A stretch of DNA of 64,000 nt from Streptomyces minutiscleroticus (GCF_014650875.1 NZ_BMVU01000007.1:122643-186642), one strand, 5' to 3'. Shown: positions 37,476 through 48,811, numbered from the stretch's first letter. Program-made: numbers and translations. The notes: generated from the letters alone by a model not told the origin.

Positions 37476-40004
37476 ATGTTCCGTACCGCCCTGCGCAACG
37501 TGCTCGCGCACAAGGCCAGGCTGCTGATGACCGTACTCGCCGTGCTGCTCGGCGTGGCCTTCGTCTCCGGCACCCTGGTCTTCACCAACACCATCTCGGA
37601 CGCCTTCCAGAAGAGCTCCGCCAAGGGGTTCGACCACGTCGACGTCGCCATCCGGCCGGAGTACCGCGAGAGCGAGGGCGACCGGCTCGCCGAGCAGCCG
37701 AAGCTCACCCGGGAGCTGCTGGAGAAGGCCGCCGGCGTGCCCGGCGCGGCCTCCGCGGTCGGCGTCGTCGACGGCTTCACCGCCCTCGCCGGCAAGGACG
37801 GCGGGCCGGCCGTCGACGGCTTCCAGTCGCGGGGCGGCAACTACTGGGGCGAGGAGGACCCCCGGTACCCGCTGGCCCGGGGCCGCGCCCCGAAGGGCGC
37901 GGGCGAGGTCGCGATCGACGCCGAGACCGCGAAGCGGACCGGGTACGGGATCGGCGACACCGTACGGCTCTCGGTCGACGGGCCGGTCCTGGAGCCGACC
38001 GTCACGGGGATCTTCACCACCGACGACGGCAACGTCGCCGCCGGCGGCAGCCTCACGCTCTTCGACACGGCCACCGCCCAGAAGCTGTTCCACAAGGAGG
38101 GCGCGTACGACGAGATCGACGTGCGGGCCGCCTCCGGCACCTCGCAGAGCGCGCTGCGCGCGAGCCTGGACGAGGTCGTGCCCGAGGACGTCGGCTCCAC
38201 CGTCACCGGGCGGCAGCTCGCCGACGAGCAGGCCGAGGCGATCGCGTCGTCGATGGAGGGCATGAGGACCGGCCTGCTGGTCTTCGCCGGCATCGCCCTG
38301 TTCGTCGGCACCTTCATCATCGCCAACACCTTCACCATGCTCGTCGCCCAGCGCACCAAGGAGCTGGCCCTGATGCGCGCGGTCGGCGCCTCCCGCCGCC
38401 AGGTCACGCGGTCGGTGCTGGTCGAGGCCCTCGTGGTGGGCGCGGTCGCCGCCGTGGCCGGCCTGGCCGCGGGCATCGGCATCGGCGCCGGGATGCGCTC
38501 CCTGATGGGCTCCTTCGCCGCGACCTTGCCCGACGGGCCGCTGGTCGTCACCCCGGGCACGGTGGTCGCCGCCCTCGCCGTCGGCGTCCTGGTCACCGTG
38601 CTGGCCGTCTGGCTGCCGGGCCGCCGCGCCGCGAAGATCCCGCCGGTCGCCGCGATGAGCAGCGTGCACGCCGCGGCGACCACCAGGTCGCTGGTGCTGC
38701 GCAACACCCTCGGCGCCCTCCTCTCCGCCGCGGGCACCGCCGTCGTGCTGTACGCGACGACGCTCGACGGCACCAGCGGCCAGGCGCCCATGGGCCTCGG
38801 CGCGGTCCTCCTCGTCATCGGCGTCTTCGTCCTCACACCGCTGCTGTCCCGCCCGCTGGTCGCGGCCGCCGCCCCGGTGCTGCGCGTCTTCGGGGTCGCC
38901 GGCGGGCTCGCCCGGCGCAACTCCGTGCGCAACCCGCGCCGCACCGCCGCCACCGCCTCGGCCCTGATGATCGGCCTCACCCTGATCACCGGCATGACCG
39001 TGCTCGCCGGCAGCCTGCAGCGCTCGATCGACAAGATGGCCACCGCCGCGCTGAAGGCGGACTACGTGGTCTCGATGGCGAACTACAACACCCTCTCCCC
39101 CGAGGTGGCCGAGAAGCTCGGCGAGACCGAGGGCGTCACGGCCGTCAGCCCGCTGCGCAACGCGCCCGCGCGCATCGACGGCGCCACCGAGTACCTGACG
39201 GGCGTCGACGGCGCCGCCATCGGCGAGCTGACGGACCTGGCGGTGGAGGACGGCGCCTTCGAGGTCGGCGGCGCCCGGGTCGTCGTCGACGACGCCACCG
39301 CCGAGGACCACGGCTGGCGCGCCGGCTCGCGCTTCACCGTCGCCTACGAGGACGGCGCGAAGCAGCGCCTGACGGTCGCCGGGGTCTACGAGGGCAACGA
39401 GATGATCCGCGGCATCATGCTCGACACCGCCGTCCTCGCCCCGCACCAGTCGGACCCGTCCGACATGCAGGTCATGGTGAAGACCGCCGGCGGCGCCTCC
39501 GCCGCGGCCGAGGACCGGCTGGAGAAGGCCCTCGGGAACAACCCGGGCATCCTCGTCCAGGACAAGAAGGACGTCTCCGAGGGCATCGCGCAGATGTTCA
39601 CGCTGATGCTGAACATGCTCTACGGCCTGCTGGCCATGGCGGTGATCGTCGCGGTCCTCGGCGTCGTCAACACGCTCGCGATGTCCGTCTTCGAGCGTTC
39701 GCAGGAGATCGGGATGCTCCGCGCGATCGGTCTCGACCGCCGCGGCGTCAAGCGGATGGTGCGCCTGGAGTCCCTGGTCATCTCGCTCTTCGGCGGCGTG
39801 CTCGGCGTCGGTCTCGGCGTGTTCTTCGGCTGGGCGGCCGGACAGCTGGTGGGCGGCGGCATGGCGACGTACGAGCTGGTCCTGCCGTGGGGCCGGATGG
39901 CGGTCTTCCTGCTGCTCGCGGCGGTGGTCGGCGTCCTGGCCGCGCTGTGGCCGGCCCGCCGGGCGGCCCGCCTGGACATGCTGGCGGCCATCAAGGCGGA
40001 GTAG
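37476..40004 (+). CDS. FtsX-like ABC transporter permease
   Basis: An 842-residue protein with a first helix at about 18-40, a large extracellular MacB-type domain, three helices at about 265-385, a second extracellular domain, and three C-terminal helices (about 710-840). NTFTMLVAQRTKELALMRAVGASRRQV and NTLAMSVFERSQEIGMLRAIGLDRRGV are the two duplicated FtsX cores. With the upstream ATPase it should form an exporter or mechanotransmitter; the cargo is unknown. ATG at 37476. Confidence 0.93.
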   Translation: MFRTALRNVLAHKARLLMTVLAVLLGVAFVSGTLVFTNTISDAFQKSSAKGFDHVDVAIRPEYRESEGDRLAEQPKLTRELLEKAAGVPGAASAVGVVDGFTALAGKDGGPAVDGFQSRGGNYWGEEDPRYPLARGRAPKGAGEVAIDAETAKRTGYGIGDTVRLSVDGPVLEPTVTGIFTTDDGNVAAGGSLTLFDTATAQKLFHKEGAYDEIDVRAASGTSQSALRASLDEVVPEDVGSTVTGRQLADEQAEAIASSMEGMRTGLLVFAGIALFVGTFIIANTFTMLVAQRTKELALMRAVGASRRQVTRSVLVEALVVGAVAAVAGLAAGIGIGAGMRSLMGSFAATLPDGPLVVTPGTVVAALAVGVLVTVLAVWLPGRRAAKIPPVAAMSSVHAAATTRSLVLRNTLGALLSAAGTAVVLYATTLDGTSGQAPMGLGAVLLVIGVFVLTPLLSRPLVAAAAPVLRVFGVAGGLARRNSVRNPRRTAATASALMIGLTLITGMTVLAGSLQRSIDKMATAALKADYVVSMANYNTLSPEVAEKLGETEGVTAVSPLRNAPARIDGATEYLTGVDGAAIGELTDLAVEDGAFEVGGARVVVDDATAEDHGWRAGSRFTVAYEDGAKQRLTVAGVYEGNEMIRGIMLDTAVLAPHQSDPSDMQVMVKTAGGASAAAEDRLEKALGNNPGILVQDKKDVSEGIAQMFTLMLNMLYGLLAMAVIVAVLGVVNTLAMSVFERSQEIGMLRAIGLDRRGVKRMVRLESLVISLFGGVLGVGLGVFFGWAAGQLVGGGMATYELVLPWGRMAVFLLLAAVVGVLAALWPARRAARLDMLAAIKAE

Positions 40005-40020
40005 CCCCCGCGACCGGTCA

Positions 40021-40059
40021 CGCGCCGGGCCCCGTCCGTGGCGGACGGGGCCCGGCGCG
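40021..40059. terminator. Strong bidirectional terminator
   Basis: A perfect 17-bp stem (40021-40037 with 40043-40059) and loop GTGGC between the convergent permease and methyltransferase genes. Confidence 0.88.
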
Positions 40060-40080
40060 TTCCCCGGGCCCTTCGCGGAC

Positions 40081-41373
40081 TCAGTTCCAGGTGCGGGACC
40101 GCAGCGGCATCCCCGACTCCCCCGACTCGGGGGTGCGGACGGCCAGGACCTGGTTGACGCCGATGCGGTTGCGCTCGAAGGCCAGGGCGCTCGCGGCCAT
40201 GTACAGGCGCCAGACGCGGGCCCGGCCGGGGCTGGTGAGCCGGACCGCGCGCGCCCAGTCCGCCTCCAGGTTCGCCACCCAGCGGCGCAGCGTCAGGGCG
40301 TAGTGCTCGCGGATGGACTCCAGGTCGCGCACCTCGAAGCCGGCGCGCTCCAGCTGGGTGACGGTGGTGCCCACGGGCGCCAGCTCGCCGTCGGGGAAGA
40401 CGTACGCGTCGATGAACTCGTCCACGCTGTACGCCGACTCGTCGGTCTGCGGGCGGCGCGCGATCTGGTGGTTCAGCAGCCGTCCGCCGGGCTTCAGCAG
40501 GGCGTACAGGTCCCTGGCGTACTCCAGGTAGCGCTCGGCGCCGACGTGCTCGGCCATGCCGATGGAGGAGATCGCGTCGTAGGGCCCGTCGTGGACGTCG
40601 CGGTAGTCCTGGACGCGGATCTCGACCTTGTCCGTGAGGCCCTCCTCCGCGACGCGCTTGCGGGCGTAGGCGGCCTGCTCCTGCGAGAGGGTGACGCCGA
40701 CGACGCTCACGCCGTGCTCGCGGGCGGCGTGGACCGCCATGGAGCCCCAGCCGCAGCCGACGTCCAGGAGCCGCATGCCGGGCTTCAGGTCCAGCTTGCG
40801 GCAGACGAGCTCCAACTTGTCGCGCTGGGCGTCCTCCAGGGTGCCGCCGTCCTGCCAGTAGGCGCAGGAGTAGACCATGGACGGGCCCAGGACCAGCTCG
40901 TAGAAGTCGTTGCCGACGTCGTAGTGGTGGCTGATGGCGCGCTTGTCGCTGCGCCGGGTGTGCAGGTGCAGGCGGCCCCTGCGGCGGGTCTCCTCCTCCG
41001 GCGGGGACGGCGGCGGGAACGGGCCCGCCAGCTTCAGCAGGCCGCGCGCGGCGGCGCGCACCTCGGGGTCGCGCAGGGCCTCGCCGAGGCCGCGGGCGTC
41101 CTCGCCGCGCTCCCAGATCAGCCCGGCCAGCAGGTCGAGGGCGGTGTACAGGTCCCCGTCGACGGTGAGGTCACCGGCGACCCAGGCCCGGGCGAGCCCC
41201 AACTCCCCGGGTTTCCACAGCAGTCGGCGCAGTGCGCGCCGGTTGCGCACGACGAGGACGGGCGCTTGGGGCGGGCCCGCCTCCGAGCCGTCCCAGGCGC
41301 GCAGGCGCACCGGGAGCGGTGCTCCCACGAGCTGTTCTACGAGGGTTTTCAGCCGCAGTGCGGCATCCTGCAT
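40081..41373 (-). CDS. Cyclopropane-fatty-acyl-phospholipid synthase family methyltransferase
   Basis: A 430-residue SAM-dependent enzyme. An N-terminal lipid-binding-type domain (about 1-130) is followed by the CFA core: ISHHYDVGNDFYELVLGPSMVYSCAYW, SAM motif RLLDVGCGWGSMAVHAA, and SSIGMAEHVG with the bicarbonate-site Glu. It methylenates or methylates unsaturated acyl chains of membrane lipids. The ATG at 41373 has GGAGGTG seven bases upstream. It may act in membrane adaptation; the exact product (cyclopropane or 10-methyl) cannot be told. Confidence 0.92.
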   Translation of the reverse strand: MQDAALRLKTLVEQLVGAPLPVRLRAWDGSEAGPPQAPVLVVRNRRALRRLLWKPGELGLARAWVAGDLTVDGDLYTALDLLAGLIWERGEDARGLGEALRDPEVRAAARGLLKLAGPFPPPSPPEEETRRRGRLHLHTRRSDKRAISHHYDVGNDFYELVLGPSMVYSCAYWQDGGTLEDAQRDKLELVCRKLDLKPGMRLLDVGCGWGSMAVHAAREHGVSVVGVTLSQEQAAYARKRVAEEGLTDKVEIRVQDYRDVHDGPYDAISSIGMAEHVGAERYLEYARDLYALLKPGGRLLNHQIARRPQTDESAYSVDEFIDAYVFPDGELAPVGTTVTQLERAGFEVRDLESIREHYALTLRRWVANLEADWARAVRLTSPGRARVWRLYMAASALAFERNRIGVNQVLAVRTPESGESGMPLRSRTWN

Positions 41374-41581
41374 GGCGCACACCTCCGTGAAGGGGGTTTC
41401 CCCCTGCCCGACCGAAGCGGAGCCGGGGAGAAGAGCCCCGGACCTCCGACACCACGTAAACACCGACGCGCCCCGTGCGCAGTCCCGCGAAAGCGTCATG
41501 GCTCGGCAAAATAGGTGTAGGTGACATGCATACGGTGGGACGTCCGCCGTACGTACGCCCGCGTGCGCTCGCGGGGGCGCC

Positions 41582-41660
41582 GGCCCCGGATGCGCCGCGG
41601 GACAGCCCGGCCCCGGATGCGCCGCGGGACAGCCCGGTCCGGATGCGCCGCGGGGACCGG
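41582..41660. repeat. Three tandem copies of a 27-bp repeat
   Basis: Units starting GGCCCCGGATGCGCCGCGGG begin at 41582, 41609 and, less well conserved, 41636, in the 390-bp gap between the CFA-type gene and ndh. The rest of that gap up to 41570 has a short AT-richer patch but no gene. Confidence 0.85.
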
Positions 41661-41675
41661 GCCGTCCGGGTACGC

Positions 41676-41715
41676 CGAAGGGGCGCCCGCACCACGGATG
41701 GCGGGCGCCCCTTCG
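41676..41715 (-). terminator. Terminator of the ndh gene
   Basis: A perfect 15-bp stem (CGAAGGGGCGCCCGC at 41676-41690 with 41701-41715) and a 10-nt loop, 50 nt past the stop codon. Confidence 0.85.
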
Positions 41716-41764
41716 AGGACGGAACCGTTCGGCCGGCTTGCGGCCGGGGGCCTTGGACCGGAGG

Positions 41765-43168
41765 TCAGGAGGCCTTGGCCTTCTCCTCCGTCTTGGCCGC
41801 GGGGGCGGGCTCGGCCTTGGCCGGAGCCGCCGGGGCGGGCTTGGCCGCCTCGTAGAACTCCTCGCGCGGCGTCTCCAGCGCGCCGAGGGCGACGACCTCG
41901 CGCTTGAGGAACATGCCGAGGGTCCAGTCCGCGAAGACGCGGATCTTGCGGTTCCAGGTCGGCATGGCCATACCGTGGTAGGCGCGGTGCATGTACCAGG
42001 CGAGACGGCCCTTGAGCTTGATCTTCATCTTGCCCATGACGATCATCGCGACGCCCTTGTGCAGGCCGAGACCGGCGACCGCACCCTTGTTGGCGTGGCT
42101 GTACTCCTTCTGCGGGAAGCCCCGCATGCCGGAGACCACATTGTCGCCGAGGACCTTGGCCTGGCGCAGCGCGTGCTGGGCGTTCGGCGGGCACCAGGCG
42201 TTCGGGTTGCCGTTCTTGCGCCCGACGAGGTCCGGCACCTGCGCGTTGTCGCCCGCGGCCCAGATGTAGTCCGTGCCCTGCACCTGGAGGGTGGCCTGCG
42301 TGTCGACGTGACCGCGCGGGCCGAGCGGGAGGCCGTAGCGGGACAGCACCGGGTTCGGCTTGACGCCGGCGGTCCACACGATGGTGTTGGCGTCGACCTC
42401 CAGGCCGTTCTTCAGCACCACGTGGCCGTCGACGCAGGAGTCCATGGAGGTGGAGAGGTAGACCTCGACCCCGCGGCTCTCCAGGTGCTCCTTGCCGTAC
42501 TGGCCGAGCTTGGGGCCGACCTCGGGAAGGATCTTGTCCGCGGCGTCCACGAGGATGAACCGCATGTCGTCGCGCGAGACGTTGTTGTAGTACTTGGCGG
42601 CGTCGCGGGCCATGTCCTCGACCTCGCCGATGGTCTCCGCACCCGCGAAGCCACCGCCGATGAAGACGAAGGTCAGCGCCTTGCGGCGGATCTCCTCGTC
42701 CGTGGTGGAGTCGGCCTTGTCGAGCTGCTCGAGGACGTGGTTGCGCAGGCCGATGGCCTCCTCGACGCCCTTCATGCCGATGCCCTGCTCGGCGAGGCCG
42801 GGGATCGGGAAGGTGCGGGAGACCGCGCCGAGCGCGATCACCAGGTAGTCGAAGGGCAGCTCGTACGCCTCGCCGACCAGCGGGGCGACCGTGGCGACCT
42901 TGCGGTCCTGGTCGATGGTGGTGACCCGGCCGGTGAGGACCTCGGCCTTGGGCAGCACGCGTCGCAGCGGGACGACGACGTGGCGCGGCGAGAGGTTGCC
43001 GGCGGCGGTTTCGGGGAGGAAGGGCTGGTAGGTCATGTACGAGCGCGGGTCGACGACCGTGACGGTCGCCTCGCCGTAGCGCATCTTCTTGAGAATGCGA
43101 CGAGCTGCGTACAGGCCTACGTACCCACCGCCTACTACGAGGATCCTGGGACGCTCCGTGGTGCTCAT
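41765..43168 (-). CDS. ndh: Type II NADH dehydrogenase (NDH-2-like FAD oxidoreductase)
   Basis: A 467-residue flavoprotein that passes electrons from NADH to quinone without pumping protons. ILVVGGGYVGLYAARRIL (FAD), FVFIGGGFAGAETIGEVEDMA (NADH), IVWTAGVKPNP, and DYIWAAGDNAQVPD (second FAD motif) are intact. The C-terminus has the membrane-contact helices expected of NDH-2 and then an Ala/Lys/Pro-rich tail. ATG at 43168. Two sites resembling the Rex operator lie upstream, so redox control by NADH is likely. Confidence 0.95.
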   Translation of the reverse strand: MSTTERPRILVVGGGYVGLYAARRILKKMRYGEATVTVVDPRSYMTYQPFLPETAAGNLSPRHVVVPLRRVLPKAEVLTGRVTTIDQDRKVATVAPLVGEAYELPFDYLVIALGAVSRTFPIPGLAEQGIGMKGVEEAIGLRNHVLEQLDKADSTTDEEIRRKALTFVFIGGGFAGAETIGEVEDMARDAAKYYNNVSRDDMRFILVDAADKILPEVGPKLGQYGKEHLESRGVEVYLSTSMDSCVDGHVVLKNGLEVDANTIVWTAGVKPNPVLSRYGLPLGPRGHVDTQATLQVQGTDYIWAAGDNAQVPDLVGRKNGNPNAWCPPNAQHALRQAKVLGDNVVSGMRGFPQKEYSHANKGAVAGLGLHKGVAMIVMGKMKIKLKGRLAWYMHRAYHGMAMPTWNRKIRVFADWTLGMFLKREVVALGALETPREEFYEAAKPAPAAPAKAEPAPAAKTEEKAKAS

Positions 43169-43202
43169 GGCATCGAGTATCCACCCGCCCCAGGGGGGTA
43201 CC

Positions 43203-43220
43203 TCGTGCGCCCCTTCACAA
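43203..43220. promoter_or_regulatory. Candidate Rex operator, proximal and degenerate
   Basis: TCGTGCG-CCCC-TTCACAA: the right half-site is perfect, the left matches at four of seven positions. A TATATC box (43243-43238, minus strand) lies just upstream, so the site would fall early in the transcript. Confidence 0.45.
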
Positions 43221-43476
43221 GCTTGTCGATGCCCTCTGATATACTGCGCGGCTTCCGCACGGTCCGGTGGAGCGGTGCGTGAGGCCGTGACAGTCGTGGG
43301 AGATCTTGTCAACACCCCGTGAGCAGCCACTCCGGCGCCCCGAACGCCCCCTGCGGGCCCTCCGCTTCGACACCGCGGCCGGTTTCGGCGCCACCCCCGC
43401 AGGGGGTCACGCACGGCGCAGGCCCCCCTCGCAAAGCCCCGGACGGCCGATTCCTCGGCCGACGGGACCCAATCTC

Positions 43477-43494
43477 TTGTGAAGAACTTCACGA
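43477..43494. promoter_or_regulatory. Rex operator (ROP) upstream of ndh
   Basis: TTGTGAA-GAAC-TTCACGA differs from the consensus TTGTGAA-NNNN-TTCACAA at one base. It lies about 310 bp before the ndh start in an otherwise gene-free 436-bp gap between ppx and ndh. Confidence 0.75.
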
Positions 43495-43604
43495 GACTTC
43501 CCGCGGGCCTCGCGCGCCGGCCCCGGGAAGCGCCTCCGGAACCTGCTCATACGTTTTCCGACCTGCTCAGACGAGGATCACGGAAGGCCCGCGGACCGCC
43601 CCCT

Positions 43605-44546
43605 TCAGGCGAGGGACCAGGCGATGCCGTCGAGGATGTCGTGCTCGCTGACGACGACCTCCCGGGCACCGGTCCGCTCCATGATCGCGAGCAGGACGAG
43701 GGCGCCCGCGCCGATGACGTCCACGCGCCCGGGGTGCATCACGGGGATCGCGGAACGCTCGGCGTGCGTCGAGGCCAGCAGCCGCTCGGTGATCTCGCGG
43801 ACGCGCTCGTAGGAGACGCGGGAGTGGTGGATCCGCTCGGACTCGTACGCGGGCAGGTCCAGGGCGATCGCCGCCACCGTGGTGACCGAGCCGGCGAGCC
43901 CGACCAGCGTGCGGGCCTCGCGCAGCGGCACGGTGCCCTCGGCGAGGTCCAGGGCCGCCTCGATGTCCGCCCTCATGGCGCGCACCTGCTCGGCCGTGGG
44001 CGGGTCGGTGACGGCGCCCTCGTGCACGAGGTGGCGCTCCGTCATGCGCACGCAGCCGACGTCGACCGAGCGGGCCGCGCGCACGCGGTCGTCGCCGACC
44101 ACGAACTCGGTGGAGCCGCCGCCGATGTCCACGACCAGGAACGGCTTGTCCAGGTCCTCACGGCCCGCCAGCTCCTTGGTGGCCCCGGTGAAGGAGAATC
44201 CGGCCTCCTGGTCGCCGGTGATGACCTCGGGCTCGACGCCCAGGATGTCCAGCACCCCGCCCACGAACTCGTCGCGGTTCTCGGCGTCGCGGGAGGCGGA
44301 GGTGGCCACGAAGCGGATGCGCTCGGCGCCGTGCTCCTTGACGACCTGCGCGTACTCGCGGCAGGCGGCGAAGGTGCGCTCCAGCGCCTCCGGGGCGAGC
44401 CGGCCGGTGCGGTCGACGCCCTGGCCGAGCCGGACGATGGTCATCCGGCGGTCGAGGTCGACCAGCTCACCGGTGTCCGGGTCCGCGTCGGCGACGAGCA
44501 GACGGATGGAGTTGGTGCCGCAGTCGACGGCGGCGACGCGGGTCAT
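43605..44546 (-). CDS. Ppx/GppA family exopolyphosphatase
   Basis: A 313-residue phosphatase of the ASKHA fold. AAVDCGTNSIRLLVADAD (phosphate 1), IRFVATSASRDAENRDEF, and VVDIGGGSTEFVVG (phosphate 2) are present. It is the short one-domain form that hydrolyses polyphosphate or pppGpp. ATG at 44546 with GGAGG nine bases upstream. It follows divIC and DUF501 on the same strand after 700 nt, an arrangement common in actinomycetes (eno, divIC, DUF501, ppx). Confidence 0.93.
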   Translation of the reverse strand: MTRVAAVDCGTNSIRLLVADADPDTGELVDLDRRMTIVRLGQGVDRTGRLAPEALERTFAACREYAQVVKEHGAERIRFVATSASRDAENRDEFVGGVLDILGVEPEVITGDQEAGFSFTGATKELAGREDLDKPFLVVDIGGGSTEFVVGDDRVRAARSVDVGCVRMTERHLVHEGAVTDPPTAEQVRAMRADIEAALDLAEGTVPLREARTLVGLAGSVTTVAAIALDLPAYESERIHHSRVSYERVREITERLLASTHAERSAIPVMHPGRVDVIGAGALVLLAIMERTGAREVVVSEHDILDGIAWSLA

Positions 44547-45245
44547 GGGGCGGGCCTCCAGATGGATGTACGGGGGGCCGGCCGAAGCAGGCCGCCCCGC
44601 GTGTGAACGACGGGAACACGGAAGCGGTTCCCCGGCTTCCGGCTTTCCCTCGGGAGAGGGGCCGGTGACACCGGCCGGTGACGGCCCGGCCGACGCGGCG
44701 GATGCGGCCCGGCAGGCGCGACACGCCCGGACGCCGGGGTCCGGGCGCCGGGTGTCCGGACGCGGTGCACCCCGGCCGACGAGCGGCCCGGCGCCACGGA
44801 CCGGACGCCCGGGGGACGAGCCTCCGGGCACGGCGAGGGGCCGGGACGCGGGGCGCCCGGGCCAGCGGCGCACCGAACCGGCGAGCCGCCCCCGAGTACC
44901 GCTCGTGGGCGCCGTCGGCGCGGTGCGGCCGGAACGGCGGGCGACCGGGACGGCGGGCGACCGGGCGCCGCACGGCCGGAGGAACGGCCCTCCGGGCCCG
45001 GAGCCGCCGACCGGGCGTGGTGCGGCCGGAACGGCAGGCGGACCGCCGCGCGGCCGGGAGGGCATACAGGCCCGTACGGGGGCCGCACACGGTACGGCCG
45101 GGGCCGGGAGCCGGCCGTACCGTCCGGACGCGAGGCGGACGGCCGCCGGAACGGGCGCGGTGCGGCCGGGGCGCGCCCGGCCGCACCGGGCGCGCCGGGC
45201 GCGCCGACGGTCCCTCGTGCCCGGCGCACGGCCCCGTCGCGCCGC
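44547..45245. other. 699-bp GC-rich gap with dispersed repeats
   Basis: Frames here are Arg/Pro/Gly-rich and none looks like a protein. The word GGTGCGGCCGGAACGGC occurs at 44922-44938 and 45019-45035 and in part near 45159. I see no promoter; it separates ppx from DUF501. Confidence 0.55.
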
Positions 45246-45797
45246 TCAGCCCTGCTCGGCGGATGCCGCGGGTGCCGCCTGCTCGGGCGGCGTCACGCAC
45301 GCGCCCTTGCGCCACCACTCCGGGAGCATCGCGATCGCCTCGTCGCCGAGCGGGTTGACGCCGGGGCCCGCGGCCAGCGAGTGGGCGACCAGGACGTGCA
45401 GGCACTTCACCCGGTCGGGCATGCCGCCCGCGCTGGGGAAGTTCTCCAGCACCTCGATGGCGTCGCGCCGCGCGAGGTAGTCCTCGTGCGCCGCCCGGTA
45501 CGCCGCCGCCAGCTCGGGGTCGGTGGCGAGCCGCTCGGTCATCTCCTTCATGACGCCGTTGGCCTCGAGGGTGCCGATGGCGGAGGCGGCGCGCGGGCAC
45601 GTCAGGTAGTACGTCGTCGGGAACGGCGTGCCGTCGGGCAGCCGCGGCGCCGTCTCCACGACGTCCGGCTGGCCGCACGGGCACCGGTGCGCGATCGCGC
45701 GCAGTCCGCGCGGCGGCCGGCCGAGCTGCTGCTGGAAGGCCGCGACGTCCGCGTCGGTCGGCTCGGTGCTCGGGGTGGGCGGCGGGGGCGTTTCCAT
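45246..45797 (-). CDS. DUF501-domain protein
   Basis: A 183-residue protein: VAAFQQQLGRPPRGLRAIAHRCPCGQPDVVETAPRLPDGTPFPTTYYLTCPRAASAIGTLEA, then RVKCLHVLVAHSLAAGPGVNPLGDEA. CPCG and the later Cys/His may bind a metal. DUF501 genes sit next to divIC and ppx in actinobacteria, but their function is unknown. ATG at 45797; the C-terminus is variable. Confidence 0.93.
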   Translation of the reverse strand: METPPPPTPSTEPTDADVAAFQQQLGRPPRGLRAIAHRCPCGQPDVVETAPRLPDGTPFPTTYYLTCPRAASAIGTLEANGVMKEMTERLATDPELAAAYRAAHEDYLARRDAIEVLENFPSAGGMPDRVKCLHVLVAHSLAAGPGVNPLGDEAIAMLPEWWRKGACVTPPEQAAPAASAEQG

Positions 45798-45924
45798 GCC
45801 TGGGGGTGTGTCTCTCTCGTCGGTTCGTTTCCGCTGGTCCGCGGCGCCGCTCCGGCGGCCCGCGGTGCGCGTTCCACCGGCCCGCGGTGTCGTTCCGCCG
45901 GGCCGCGGTGCCGCGTTCCACTGA

Positions 45925-46401
45925 CTACTGGTCCGCGCGGTCGGCCTTGTCGACGCCGTCCCAGACGTTGGCGTACCAGGGGCGGTCGGCCGCCGTCCGG
46001 TCCGTACGGGTGCGCTTGGCCGCGCCGGGGTCGATCACGATGTAGCCGGTCTCGCCCGGCATCACGTAGTGCAGCCGCTCCCGGATCTGCTGCTCGGCGT
46101 AGGAGTCGTCCTTCCAGCGGGCCTTGAGGTCGCGCAGCCGTTCGACCCGCTCGCGGGCCTCCTCGCGCTGGCGCTCCAGGTCGGCGATCTCGGCGCGCTG
46201 GGAGACGTACTGCCGCATCGGGTAGGCGAGGGCCACCACCAGCGAGCACAGGACCATGGCGAGCAGCGCGGCCCGCCCGGTGAGCCGGGAGCGGCGCGCC
46301 TGGCGCTTGGTCTGCGAGCGGTAGACGCGGGCCGCGGTCTGCTCGCCGAGCACCCGCAGTCTGGTCGCGGTGGAGAACCGGTCCCGGTCCTTCACGGCCA
46401 T
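45925..46401 (-). CDS. divIC: FtsB/DivIC septum formation protein
   Basis: A 158-residue bitopic membrane protein. A basic cytosolic start (about 1-40), one helix AALLAMVLCSLVVALAYPM, then a coiled coil (VSQRAEIADLERQREEARERVERLRDLKARW) and the DivIC family end ERLHYVMPGETGYIVIDP. It takes part in the FtsQ/DivIB-FtsL-DivIC complex at the division septum. It lies 110 nt downstream of eno. ATG at 46401. Confidence 0.95.
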   Translation of the reverse strand: MAVKDRDRFSTATRLRVLGEQTAARVYRSQTKRQARRSRLTGRAALLAMVLCSLVVALAYPMRQYVSQRAEIADLERQREEARERVERLRDLKARWKDDSYAEQQIRERLHYVMPGETGYIVIDPGAAKRTRTDRTAADRPWYANVWDGVDKADRADQ

Positions 46402-46511
46402 GAGTCCGCCTCCCCGTCACGTGCGTACGTCCCCGCACACGGTACGGGACCGGGTGCGGGGACGTACGGACGACTGGCGGGACCCGGCCCGGGGCGGGCC
46501 GGTCCGCCCGC

Positions 46512-47846
<1,335 letters not shown>

Positions 47847-47918
47847 CTAGAGCCTAACCGCCTCGGGGACATCGGCCAGCCGACCGACCGTCCCGTGGGA
47901 CAGAACTGACGGTGAACA

Positions 47919-47937
47919 TTGTTCCCTACCGGAACAA
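47919..47937. promoter_or_regulatory. GGAACA inverted repeat between eno and rpfA
   Basis: TTGTTCC-CTACC-GGAACAA is a perfect 7-bp inverted repeat 127 bp upstream of eno, and GAACATTGTTC overlaps it, giving a third half-site. It may be an operator or may assist the rpfA terminator next to it. Confidence 0.45.
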
Positions 47938-47985
47938 AAAAGCTCCACCCCGGTGCGTACGGGGGAATGCGCACCGGGGTGGAGC
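47936..47985 (-). terminator. Intrinsic terminator of rpfA
   Basis: A 16-bp perfect stem (47942-47957 with 47970-47985) and a 12-nt loop, followed in the minus direction by TTTTTTG. This is one of the few classical rho-independent terminators here. Confidence 0.9.
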
Positions 47986-48063
47986 GGTCCTGCGCGGCGG
48001 GCCGTCGTGCGACGGCCGGCCGACGGGGGCCGGCCGCGCGCCGCGACGGCCCCCGGACGGGTG

Positions 48064-48810
<747 letters not shown>

Positions 48811-48811
48811 T

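Noticed and set aside
43319..43651. A 110-codon plus-strand frame in the ndh leader
   Set aside because: It crosses the Rex operator and the end of ppx, has no ribosome-binding site and reads as Pro/Arg-rich noise.
44543..45229. A 228-codon open frame between ppx and DUF501 on the minus strand
   Set aside because: It is an Arg/Pro/Ala-rich translation without any domain, has no ribosome-binding site, overlaps repeats and exists in several frames because GC-rich DNA has few stops.
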